From: a virus
Strand: one strand, 5' to 3'
DNA length: 39,877 bases
IMG/VR virus record: IMGVR_UViG_3300028829_005954
Coordinates: 1-39,877 of that record
Notes under the pieces: generated by a model
The model's database searches: none
What the model was told of the DNA's origin: nothing
What the model saw: only the letters and a program-made list of their open reading frames with translations
Shown: piece after piece, positions 1 to 8,495 of the stretch
Layout: every line of letters begins with the position of its first letter
How positions within the stretch are numbered: the stretch's first letter is position 1
Translations under genes and position numbers: made by a program

Positions 1-1
1 A

Positions 2-187
2 GGAGCTGCAACGTCCAACGGAACCAACGATAGAGGAGTTGTGATGGGAAAAGGAGAACCCGGCAAGCGTAGCATTTCAGCAGCTGCTATTGAATTCGTC
101 ACGATATCCACTCCTGGTAACGCAATCGTGTATGGAGAGAATTCAAACTTGGGTTCAATGCAACCAATGTCCAATGGTGCAAAATAA
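2..187 (+). CDS. C-terminal end of a tail-fibre/adhesin protein (5'-truncated by window edge)
   Basis: An open frame enters from the left edge and stops at the TAA at 185-187. The 61 residues contain one complete copy of the adhesin repeat seen throughout the next three genes: SNGTNDRGVV, then IEFVTISTPGNA, then a final SNG. The protein ends right after its last repeat, as the fibre protein ending at 10675 also nearly does, so it probably ends in a propeller too. This shows that at least one more fibre paralogue lies upstream. I infer a receptor-binding or tail-fibre role; the rest of the protein is outside the window. Confidence 0.75.
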   Translation, partial: GAATSNGTNDRGVVMGKGEPGKRSISAAAIEFVTISTPGNAIVYGENSNLGSMQPMSNGAK

Positions 188-231
188 CAAAAAAGTAAAC
201 TTTAAGATAATTATTCAATAGGAAGACCTAC

Positions 232-3200
232 ATGGCAATCAAAGATCTCATAGTATTAAACGAAACAGATTCCAAACTGGAAGCTCAACAGGGTACAGAT
301 ACTGCTCGGATTAAAGGTACGTCCAGAACGGTTTTGGATATAGTATCCGATGATGAAGTTTCAGTACTAAAAGTCAATAGTTCCGGAAGTGAAGTCGTGA
401 TGGGAGGACCAGTAACGATGTCCGGCGACATATCGGGTAGTTTACCCACCGCATCTATGGGTCATGCTAAAGCGGCAGTCTTCACGGGAGATGGATCAGA
501 ACTCACTGGAATAATCACTCCTGATACCGTGAGTAGTTCGTTGCAGCTAGCTGACGTAATCTCGGGATCATGGCAAACTGAACTCTCTAGTTCAGATCTA
601 GTCTTTGTTGACGGAGGTATATCAGGCTCGGGTGTTTCTACGGGTTCGTTTGGAAGATTTATAGCCGTGGATACATTTGCTGGAGAAGGAACACAATTAT
701 CAAATGTCCCGTTCAATGGAATAGTATCGAGTTCCACACAGATAGGTCAAGACACTTCGGGTAGTTTTCTGGGTCAACTCAGTGGAACAGCGCCGGCACA
801 AACATTTATTGGAGGAGGAGTATCAGCTTCTCTGAACTCCAGTAGTTCACTCCATTCAGTTGTAGCTTCCTTTGAAGGAGATGCTTCACAACTCACGGGT
901 ATGGATTTACCTCACGGATTAATAAGTAGCTCCGCTCAACTACCAGATGTTTCTGGATCTTATGTTGGTCTATTTGTTTCAGGGTCAGTCATAGAGCTGA
1001 ATAAGGGCTTGAAGGCTGCGGGATCAGGAGGAGTCAGTGGTTCAAATGCAGGTCCTGGTGGTCAGAAAGCAATCTTTTCCGGCTTTAATAATAACGAAAT
1101 TCAACACGTTACGATCAGCACATTAGGTGATACTGCAGATTTTGGTGATCTTACCGAAACTTTGAGGTATGGTGGTGTTATATCCAACGGATCAAATGAC
1201 AGGGGTATAATAGCTGGAGATTACCCAAGCACAAATACAATTAATTACGTCACGATATCAATAAATGCAAATGCTCAAGATTTTGGTGATTTGGGTTCAT
1301 TCAACAATGATAGTAGACACGGTGCAAAGAATTCTATCTCGAATGGTACAAACGAGCGGGGCATATTCACCGGTGGAGTTTATCCCAACTATGGGGCCGA
1401 TATCCATCAGTTCATAACGATATCCACCTTAGGTAATGCAAAACTTTTTGGTAATTTAGAAACCACAATGTTCAATATAGGGGCCCATGGAACCTCAAAT
1501 CAAACAAACGAGAGAGGAATCATAGATGTCAGACAGGTGATGGAATACATCACGATATCTACGTTGGGAGACTCTGCTTTTTTTGGGAACCATCTAGAAG
1601 ATGGAACCACAGGTGGATTTGGTCGCATAGGACACACATCGAACGGTACCGATAACAGGGCAGTCCGAGGAGGTACAAACTCTACTACTATAGCATATCA
1701 CACCTTAGCAACTAACAGTGATAGTTTAGATTTTGGAGATTTCACTGAAACTTTTGGTACGGGAAACACCGCAACCTCTAACACTACGGATCAAAGAGGA
1801 CTTTTTACTCAAGGCAATTCAACAGATACAATGAATTATCTTACGATCAATACGTTAGCAAACGCTTTAGATTTTGGTAACTTTGAAGCCGGCTATGGGG
1901 GTCACATGGCAGCCTCAAATGCCGGTGCAACTCAACATGTTAGTGAACTCTCGGAGATCACATCAAGTACTTTTGTTGGAGATGGAGCGGGTCTGACATT
2001 TGATCTACCACTTGGAGCTGTTTCCTCCAGCAGAGATATTGGACATCACGTATCTAACTCGTTACACTCTCCAATGGGTGTAGCTGTGAATAATTTGGTG
2101 GCCTGGTGGGAAATGGGAGAAAACATAGAGATCTCTGGGACCGTAGGAGATCCGCAGGCAAAAGTGATCAGAGTGTTTGATAGTTCAGGAAATGGTAATC
2201 ACCTCATAGCTTCAGGATCAATCTCGGGATCCAACATAGTAACTAGTTATACGCCATCTGGTAGTACCTATCATAACAACTATACGGGCTCATACAGAGC
2301 TCTTGAGTTTGATCGAACCGATCAGTTTCTACAAACAGAAAAACCTTTTGATGTTTTCTTGAAACCACAATTCACAATATCGTTTTGGTTCCGTGGTAAT
2401 CTTGGTGGATACACGCAACAACAAGTATTTTTTCAAAACGGTGTAATGGATATAAATGCATACGCCAACTATTTCAATACTACGGTTCATGGTATAACGC
2501 TACAATCTCAACAAGTAACCGGTATATCGTATCCCAAGTGGCAACACTTCGTAATCACATGTGATAGGGACACGCGTCAAATCAACCTCCATGGCAATAA
2601 TCAGGGTAATGTTGCTTCCGCGTCCATTGAAGGTCAAGCACCTACGGGTAAATACTATCACGGTACGAATCAAAGCGGATCAACACTATATGATCGTTAT
2701 TGGCCTCAAAACGACGATCCCACACCAATCTACGGGAATGCAGCTAATCCTTTTAGAATAGGTGCAAATGCAACCCTGAGCAAACTTATAACTGGAAGTT
2801 TTGATGACATCGCGATCTACGATAAAGTATTATCTCTAGAAGAGATTACAACCCTGTACAACTACGGTACCGGTAGTCATCCCAACGCTATCTCGAGTTC
2901 CCATATGGACTCTGTACAAACGGAAATGTTTGTTGGTGGCGGTGTAACGACAGGATACAGCTTTAATAACTCACTATCTTCTTCTGCTGGAGGAGATAGA
3001 GTGTTGATAGCCGGAGGAACAAATTCTTCAGACACTGATACGGACACAATAGAACACATAACTGTGAGCACACCGGGTAATGCTATAGATTTTGGAAATC
3101 GCACAGAGGGCAAGTACAACATCTCAGCACTTTCCAACGGTCTCAGACAGAGAGGATTATTTGCTGGTGGGTTTGATGGATCGGATGGATCCAATGTGAT

Positions 3201-5622
3201 AGATTTTGTCACGATAGACACGACTGGAAACGCAACGGATTTTGGAGATCTAACGGCTGCAGGATATGCTGGTGACGGCATGTCTAACGGTCCAGATGAC
3301 CGCGGGGTCATTATTGTCGGTGAAGCCAACGGAGACGCTTTAGATTTTGTCACGATAAGCACGGCAGGTAATGCGGTAGCTTTTGGTAACACTTTATCAT
3401 CGGCAGCCAGAACAGCTGGAGCCACAGACAATGCTACAAATCAACGAGGTATCATTGCGGGAGGAACACCTGCTCAGGATGTCATAGAATTCATCACGAT
3501 ATCCACACTGGGTGGAGGATCACAGTTTGGTGATCTCTCACAAAACACCACAGGAGCTAAGGGTCACTCTAACAAACAAAATGAACGAGCAGTCTTTGCG
3601 GGAGGAGCCACGAATACAATTGAGTTCGTGACGATGAACGTACTGGGCAACTCTGTTGATTTTGGAGACATGACACAACTAAAGACCTCAGAGGATCAAA
3701 CAGCTGGTTCCTCAAATGCAATAAATGAGAGAGGAATCATGGTAGCCTCAACGACTACCGCTCACTCAATTGAAAACATAACGATCTCAACACCAAGTAA
3801 CGCATTAATTTTTGGATCGCTTGCAGAAGCCAGAGAGGCAACCGCAGCGACATCCAACGCAACACCCACGAGAACAATTAACAGTTCATTCCCTGAGATC
3901 ACAGCGGATAGAGTATCTGGTGTTGGTACCGCGATAACAAATCACGTTCCAGCTAACCTCGTTACCTCATCGGCTCAGTTAGCCTCAGAGATATCGGGAT
4001 CTGTGGGAAGGTTTGAATCCACGTACTCTCCATATAGTGTCGAGATGTATCAGGGAACAGCAACCGGATCTACCGACATGCCATTCACGGCCTCAGCCGC
4101 AATGAAGAACGAACGATCGGTTCGATTTAATAATAATGGTTCGATAGGGATCACGGGTAGTCTGATGGCTCCAATGAGTGAATCTCAGACCTGGACTTGG
4201 TCTCATTGGTTGAGACAGACAAAAAATACATTTGAAAATTCCACTGATAACGTTATCCAGGAATACAATCACACAATGAATTCCAACTACTACAATGGCA
4301 TATGGAGGCTCAGACAAAACTCTCACTTGTTCCGAGTCATCACACCTAAATTTGACGATAGTGGGACAGATACAGTCTCATTAGATTTTACCAATGAAAA
4401 AACTTTCCTGAGAACATTTGGATACCAATGGAATCACCACGTGGTCACATACGAACAGTCTTCCAGTAAGGTCGTCGATGCTGTATCGGGATCTACACCT
4501 CACTTGTATTCAATGTACCTCAATGGTAACTTGATGACTACTAGATCTGTTTCGCTAGAGTATAGAAACCCCATGGGGATCTCCGCTAGTCATTCAGATC
4601 GAGATCCAGGTAGAGATGGACCTATACGTATAGGAGAGAGATCTCCAGCTGGATCCAACTGGCAGGGATACTTCAACCACTCGGCCTACTGGGATACAGC
4701 TCTTTCGGCATCAGCTCTTAGATATCTATGGAATGCCGGTATAGCAGCAGATCCGCTCGTGAATTCACCATCGTATAACGCAGCAGCCAATCTTGTTGGA
4801 TACTACCGATACGGCGATACCCAAAACGGAGTATCTGCATCTCACGATGGATCCGCATGGCACTTTGGTAACCTGGCTAGTGGTAGTGGTAATGGATACG
4901 AGAACACATGGGCTTCCGCGTCATTCCAAGGAACATCAGATTCATCAAATAGAATTGACTTTGATGCACCACCCAAGAATGACAGATTCTTGACCGCAAG
5001 GTATCCAGAGGCATTATCAGGATCACAAGATGCCACGATAGCCTTCTGGGCAAGAACCGGTACTACTGGTAAAAAGGTAGAGTACCTAATAGGTAATGCA
5101 GCTGAACAGGGATTTGAAATCCGTAAGGGTGGAGATGATGCAAACTTTAGGTTTGCGGTCTTGACCGGTTCGTCTGCTCACGCCACTTCAAGTTTTGAAA
5201 CACACCACGCGATCCCCGACAATAACTCTGAGGGAACATCAAGTGGATTTGCCCATTATGCTCTCACGTATGATGGGGATGGAGCACTAACGGGATACGT
5301 TCAGGGTTCTGGATCAGCACTCACGAGAACCGGCACTGCAACCGCTAGTTTGAGTTTTGATACTGGATCCTTCAAGTTTGCTGACACAGCAGGTACAGGA
5401 ATCTTGAACATAGGTAGGAAATCCAGACACTCTGGATCAACATGGTTGGGAAGTATCCACGAGGTAGCGATATGGACTTCGAGTTTATCCGCAGATGCTA
5501 TTGCAGACTTAGCAAAGGGACCATTTGACCTTGGTACCAAAACAACAACAAATTACAATGCCACTTCAAGTCTTGTGACTTATTTTTCCATGACTAGTGG
5601 TTCATTCAATGGAGGCTCTTAA
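232..5622 (+). CDS. Giant tail fibre/adhesin with two six-repeat propellers and three LamG-like domains
   Basis: This 1796-residue virion adhesin probably binds host surface glycans or proteins. The ATG at 232 follows an AGGAAG ribosome site at 220-225. Residues 1-275 form a Ser/Gly-rich shaft with fibre-like modules (FTGDGSELTG, FEGDASQLTG). Residues about 277-568 hold six repeats of the type RGIFxGG...IxxVTIS...DFGD...SNG. Residues about 620-881 look like a LamG/concanavalin-type jelly roll (VAWWEMGE, FTISFWFRG, DDIAIYDKVLS). Residues about 921-1213 hold six more repeats. Two further LamG-like domains follow at about 1288-1512 (WTWSHWLRQ, SAYWDTALSASALRYLWNAG) and 1557-1760 (ATIAFWART, HEVAIWTSSLS). 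The TAA overlaps the next ATG (TAATG at 5620-5624). There is no signal peptide, as expected for a virion protein. The fold assignments come from sequence pattern; the receptor is unknown. Confidence 0.85.
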   Translation: MAIKDLIVLNETDSKLEAQQGTDTARIKGTSRTVLDIVSDDEVSVLKVNSSGSEVVMGGPVTMSGDISGSLPTASMGHAKAAVFTGDGSELTGIITPDTVSSSLQLADVISGSWQTELSSSDLVFVDGGISGSGVSTGSFGRFIAVDTFAGEGTQLSNVPFNGIVSSSTQIGQDTSGSFLGQLSGTAPAQTFIGGGVSASLNSSSSLHSVVASFEGDASQLTGMDLPHGLISSSAQLPDVSGSYVGLFVSGSVIELNKGLKAAGSGGVSGSNAGPGGQKAIFSGFNNNEIQHVTISTLGDTADFGDLTETLRYGGVISNGSNDRGIIAGDYPSTNTINYVTISINANAQDFGDLGSFNNDSRHGAKNSISNGTNERGIFTGGVYPNYGADIHQFITISTLGNAKLFGNLETTMFNIGAHGTSNQTNERGIIDVRQVMEYITISTLGDSAFFGNHLEDGTTGGFGRIGHTSNGTDNRAVRGGTNSTTIAYHTLATNSDSLDFGDFTETFGTGNTATSNTTDQRGLFTQGNSTDTMNYLTINTLANALDFGNFEAGYGGHMAASNAGATQHVSELSEITSSTFVGDGAGLTFDLPLGAVSSSRDIGHHVSNSLHSPMGVAVNNLVAWWEMGENIEISGTVGDPQAKVIRVFDSSGNGNHLIASGSISGSNIVTSYTPSGSTYHNNYTGSYRALEFDRTDQFLQTEKPFDVFLKPQFTISFWFRGNLGGYTQQQVFFQNGVMDINAYANYFNTTVHGITLQSQQVTGISYPKWQHFVITCDRDTRQINLHGNNQGNVASASIEGQAPTGKYYHGTNQSGSTLYDRYWPQNDDPTPIYGNAANPFRIGANATLSKLITGSFDDIAIYDKVLSLEEITTLYNYGTGSHPNAISSSHMDSVQTEMFVGGGVTTGYSFNNSLSSSAGGDRVLIAGGTNSSDTDTDTIEHITVSTPGNAIDFGNRTEGKYNISALSNGLRQRGLFAGGFDGSDGSNVIDFVTIDTTGNATDFGDLTAAGYAGDGMSNGPDDRGVIIVGEANGDALDFVTISTAGNAVAFGNTLSSAARTAGATDNATNQRGIIAGGTPAQDVIEFITISTLGGGSQFGDLSQNTTGAKGHSNKQNERAVFAGGATNTIEFVTMNVLGNSVDFGDMTQLKTSEDQTAGSSNAINERGIMVASTTTAHSIENITISTPSNALIFGSLAEAREATAATSNATPTRTINSSFPEITADRVSGVGTAITNHVPANLVTSSAQLASEISGSVGRFESTYSPYSVEMYQGTATGSTDMPFTASAAMKNERSVRFNNNGSIGITGSLMAPMSESQTWTWSHWLRQTKNTFENSTDNVIQEYNHTMNSNYYNGIWRLRQNSHLFRVITPKFDDSGTDTVSLDFTNEKTFLRTFGYQWNHHVVTYEQSSSKVVDAVSGSTPHLYSMYLNGNLMTTRSVSLEYRNPMGISASHSDRDPGRDGPIRIGERSPAGSNWQGYFNHSAYWDTALSASALRYLWNAGIAADPLVNSPSYNAAANLVGYYRYGDTQNGVSASHDGSAWHFGNLASGSGNGYENTWASASFQGTSDSSNRIDFDAPPKNDRFLTARYPEALSGSQDATIAFWARTGTTGKKVEYLIGNAAEQGFEIRKGGDDANFRFAVLTGSSAHATSSFETHHAIPDNNSEGTSSGFAHYALTYDGDGALTGYVQGSGSALTRTGTATASLSFDTGSFKFADTAGTGILNIGRKSRHSGSTWLGSIHEVAIWTSSLSADAIADLAKGPFDLGTKTTTNYNATSSLVTYFSMTSGSFNGGS
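1060..1935 (+). repeat. Propeller block A: six adhesin repeats
   Basis: Six tandem repeats of about 49 residues lie here. Each has a [R/K][GA][IVL]-type strand, a core such as IQHVTIS, INYVTIS, FITIS, YITIS, YHTLA or YLTIN, a DFGD-like strand and an SN(G/Q/T) turn before the next repeat. The block is 292 residues long, a typical size for a six-bladed beta-propeller (inference). Confidence 0.75.
2992..3870 (+). repeat. Propeller block B: six adhesin repeats
   Basis: The second set of six repeats in the same protein spans 293 residues. The core strands read IEHITVS, IDFVTID, LDFVTIS, IEFITIS, IEFVTMN and IENITIS. The block opens with GDRVLIAGG, equivalent to the GQR/GER openings of the other blocks, and closes with an SNATPT turn. 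Confidence 0.75.
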
Positions 5623-8495
5623 TGGCTTGGGTATTTAAAGATAAATCACCTGGAAACACAGGAAATGAATTATCATCTTCAGTTCCAGCAGCGGTATCTG
5701 CATCAGACTTCTTGGAATCATCCAGAAGGGTAGATGCTCCAGCTGAGCATGAAGATTTATACGAGAGATCACTCCAGGGAAACATTAAACACATTCACGC
5801 TAGTGTGGGGGGACAAAATGTAGGCACTACGGGAAATCCCACATTTGCAAACATCACGGTAACTAACCAGTTGAATGCTGGATCTATCATCGTGGATGCC
5901 ACTGGACAACCCAACTACTCATCCAGTATTGGAAATGGTTTGTCTGTGTTTGGAGATACCATTGATGACGTTCATTCTGTAACTGGATCTTTCAACGTCT
6001 CAGGTTCTCTAGAAGTTCAGACGCTTATGGATCTGTCGGGATCTTCTCACTACAGTATGTCTGCAGAATACTTTGAGGGTAAGGGAACATCTCTCACCAA
6101 TGCCAAAATTGATAATGCAGATCATGTTCCTGTAGATGTCTTTGAGGATACAACATCCGCATTACAGTTGCCTACGGGTTCTAGACCAACACAACCTCCT
6201 GGTCAGCGTGGTATTATGGTCGGAGGCGATCAAGGTCCATCCAACGTTAGTGACCAGATACAATTTGTCACAATCAGTACTCCTTCGAACGCAACAGACT
6301 TTGGTAATCTATCAGCTGAGAAGAAAGATCAAGGAGCTGCATCGAACGGAGTAAACGACAGAGGGATAACTTTTGGTGGTTTAGCGATAACAGATGTAAT
6401 AGAATTTAATACGATTAGCACTCCTTCTGATGCCATAGATTTTGGAAATATGTTTGAGTTTCTCCATGGAGTGGGAGGAACTTCTAACGGACCCAATGAG
6501 AGAGCCTTATTGATTGGTGGTAATGGCCAAGGACAAAAGAACACTATAGAGTTTGTCACAATTTCAACCACCGGTAATGCTAATGATTTTGGTGATACGG
6601 TTGATCCAAGACACTTAGTCGGAGCAACTAGCAATGGAGTCAACGATAGAGCGGTATACGTAGGGAATTCACCCGTCAGTACCGATATAGAATTCGTGAC
6701 AATATCCACAACTGGTAATGCAGCAAAGTTTGGAGACACTACGGCTAATTTTGATGGTCCTCGAGGGAGTTCTAATGATCTCAACGACCGCGCAGTCTTC
6801 AACAATGCAGCCACGATAGAATTCTTAGGTATATCACATGAAGGAAACACTTTAGATTTTGGCGACCGTACGGTTGCAGCAAAGCTACCATCAGGGTTCT
6901 CAAACGGAACTGATGAGAGAGGAATGTTCGCTGGAGGTACAGTGGCTCCTCTCAACGATACAATTGATTACGTGACGATCTCGACACCAGGAAACGCTAT
7001 AGACTTTGGGAACATGTTGAGCGCTACCGCGGCTGGATACGGATACAGTAATTCACCAACACAAAATTGGCCTTATGAGAACAGCCTGGATAGTATCACG
7101 TTGTTCACGTCAGGATCAGCAAGCTCTTACTCAAGCATCACGGGTTCATATCTCCACATATCAGCATCAACGCAGGGACAATCTGGTGGAGTCTACAGTG
7201 GCTCATCGGCAACTCTTTTGGAAACCATTGAATCTGGTTCACTGACAGTTTCCTCAAACACACCTCATGGAAACACTAGTGTTCATTTCATGGGAAGTGG
7301 TACCAACAATACCTCGATAGAAACCGTCAGGATAAATACTCCGGGTGATGCTACAGACTTTGGTGGTGTTCAACTACACCGTGGATATCAAAATGCTGGT
7401 CTCAGCAATGGTATTCTGCAACGGGGAATATTCGTTGGTGGAATGTATAATGACGACGTTCTTAATAAACAGATACAATACATAACAATTTCTACTCCAG
7501 GTAATGCAAACTCATTTGGTGAAGCAGGAGGTCCCGTGAATCAAGCGGGTGGCTTATCTAATGGTCCAGGTCAACGAGGTGTATACACGAGAACGCTGAA
7601 CCCTGGTCAATGTAACGGTCTTGAGTATATCACGATATCCACGCTAGGGAATGGTTTTGACTTTGGGGACCAAACAATGGAAAGAACATTAGTATCAGGT
7701 CTTTCCAATGGTGTCCACGACAGAGGAGTCTTCGCGGGAGATAAACCTTTTGTTTCTGGTCAAATGGATTTCATTACAATTTCAACTCCATCGAATGCAA
7801 GTATTTTTGGCAATCTTCGTCTACAGATGAACAAACCCGCTGCCTTTTCGAACGACACCAACGGTAGGGGTATCCTGGCCAGTGGTGGAGGTCTCAATTC
7901 AGGTATCATAAATACCATTGAGCACATCGCGATATCAACATTAGGCGACACAGCAGAGTTTGGACATTTACAAACCGGAGCAAATGATGGAGCCACTGGA
8001 GCCTCTAATGGTCGTGGTGAACGCGGAATAGCATTTGACATGAGGACCTCTAACCCAGTAGGACACCTTCCGCTCATTGAAACCATTACGATCGATAGAC
8101 CAAGTGACGCTGTGACGTTTGGGAATTGTGTCGACACTACACCCAATGTAAGTTCAGCAACAAGCGACGGAGCAACCTTTTATCCTCAAGCTGCATACCC
8201 ATCCATGAGATTTTCTGTAGATTTAGCTCACATGAAAGCAAATGCGTCCGGAAGTGCTAATTTTCAATCCGGAGGATTATTCACGATACCGATCATCACT
8301 TCAGCCAGTACGGCTCAAAGTGGTTCCAATTCTTTCGTGAGGGGAGCCGAAGGAGCGACCGGTAGGACTGGTATCTTTGAGGCATGGACCGGACTAGTCC
8401 CACAGAGGGTAAATGTACCATCAGGTTCATCACCACAATTTTTATCATTCAGGCTAGATCTGGCTCTAGTGCACAGAACGCATCAATGTCAATAG
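5622..8495 (+). CDS. Tail fibre/adhesin, N-terminal part (two six-repeat propellers); probably continues after a frame change
   Basis: A 957-residue frame starts at the ATG overlapping the previous stop (TAATG). Residues 1-190 are a fibre N-terminus and shaft (MAWVFKDKSPGNTGNE, then SGS-rich stretches and an FEGKGTSLTNA module). Residues about 194-483 and 550-852 are two blocks of six FVTIS repeats. After the second block the frame runs through a Ser-rich linker to about 8445. It then becomes atypical (RLDLALVHRTHQCQ) and stops, while a -1 frame continues the same kind of linker (ARSGSSAQNASMSIAS). I read this as one fibre gene interrupted at a T5 run, by a real indel, an assembly error or recoding. 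If joined, the product would be about 1680 residues with four propellers. Confidence 0.8.
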   Translation: MAWVFKDKSPGNTGNELSSSVPAAVSASDFLESSRRVDAPAEHEDLYERSLQGNIKHIHASVGGQNVGTTGNPTFANITVTNQLNAGSIIVDATGQPNYSSSIGNGLSVFGDTIDDVHSVTGSFNVSGSLEVQTLMDLSGSSHYSMSAEYFEGKGTSLTNAKIDNADHVPVDVFEDTTSALQLPTGSRPTQPPGQRGIMVGGDQGPSNVSDQIQFVTISTPSNATDFGNLSAEKKDQGAASNGVNDRGITFGGLAITDVIEFNTISTPSDAIDFGNMFEFLHGVGGTSNGPNERALLIGGNGQGQKNTIEFVTISTTGNANDFGDTVDPRHLVGATSNGVNDRAVYVGNSPVSTDIEFVTISTTGNAAKFGDTTANFDGPRGSSNDLNDRAVFNNAATIEFLGISHEGNTLDFGDRTVAAKLPSGFSNGTDERGMFAGGTVAPLNDTIDYVTISTPGNAIDFGNMLSATAAGYGYSNSPTQNWPYENSLDSITLFTSGSASSYSSITGSYLHISASTQGQSGGVYSGSSATLLETIESGSLTVSSNTPHGNTSVHFMGSGTNNTSIETVRINTPGDATDFGGVQLHRGYQNAGLSNGILQRGIFVGGMYNDDVLNKQIQYITISTPGNANSFGEAGGPVNQAGGLSNGPGQRGVYTRTLNPGQCNGLEYITISTLGNGFDFGDQTMERTLVSGLSNGVHDRGVFAGDKPFVSGQMDFITISTPSNASIFGNLRLQMNKPAAFSNDTNGRGILASGGGLNSGIINTIEHIAISTLGDTAEFGHLQTGANDGATGASNGRGERGIAFDMRTSNPVGHLPLIETITIDRPSDAVTFGNCVDTTPNVSSATSDGATFYPQAAYPSMRFSVDLAHMKANASGSANFQSGGLFTIPIITSASTAQSGSNSFVRGAEGATGRTGIFEAWTGLVPQRVNVPSGSSPQFLSFRLDLALVHRTHQCQ
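6201..7070 (+). repeat. Propeller block C: six adhesin repeats
   Basis: Six repeats span 290 residues with core strands IQFVTIS, IEFNTIS, IEFVTIS, IEFVTIS, IEFLGIS and IDYVTIS. It opens with GQRGIMVGG. Several copies keep near-identical DNA around the VTIS core, which could support recombination between repeats. Confidence 0.75.
7269..8177 (+). repeat. Propeller block D: six adhesin repeats
   Basis: Six repeats span about 303 residues with core strands IETVRIN, IQYITIS, LEYITIS, MDFITIS, IEHIAIS and IETITID. The first and last units are the most diverged, as is common at the closure point of a propeller. Confidence 0.7.
8436..8449 (+). other. Probable frame-change site (T5 run) inside a fibre gene
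   Basis: The sequence reads CAATTTTTATCATT, with five T at 8439-8443. The upstream frame reads Q-F-L-S-F here and soon loses fibre character. The downstream frame reads I-F-I-I-Q-A-R-S-G-S-S. One extra T would join the frames smoothly as Q-F-F-I-I-Q-A-R-S-G. The site A TTT TTA is one base short of the classical slippery heptamer T TTT TTA. The cause could be a genuine one-base deletion, a homopolymer error, or -1 recoding. Confidence 0.5.

Noticed and set aside
2877-3431. Long minus-strand ORF opposite propeller block B (and similar ones at 6329-6955, 7760-8146, 9643-9984)
   Set aside because: They are antisense shadows of the repeat coding, with low-complexity Pro/Ser/Val sequence, no ribosome sites and no family resemblance.
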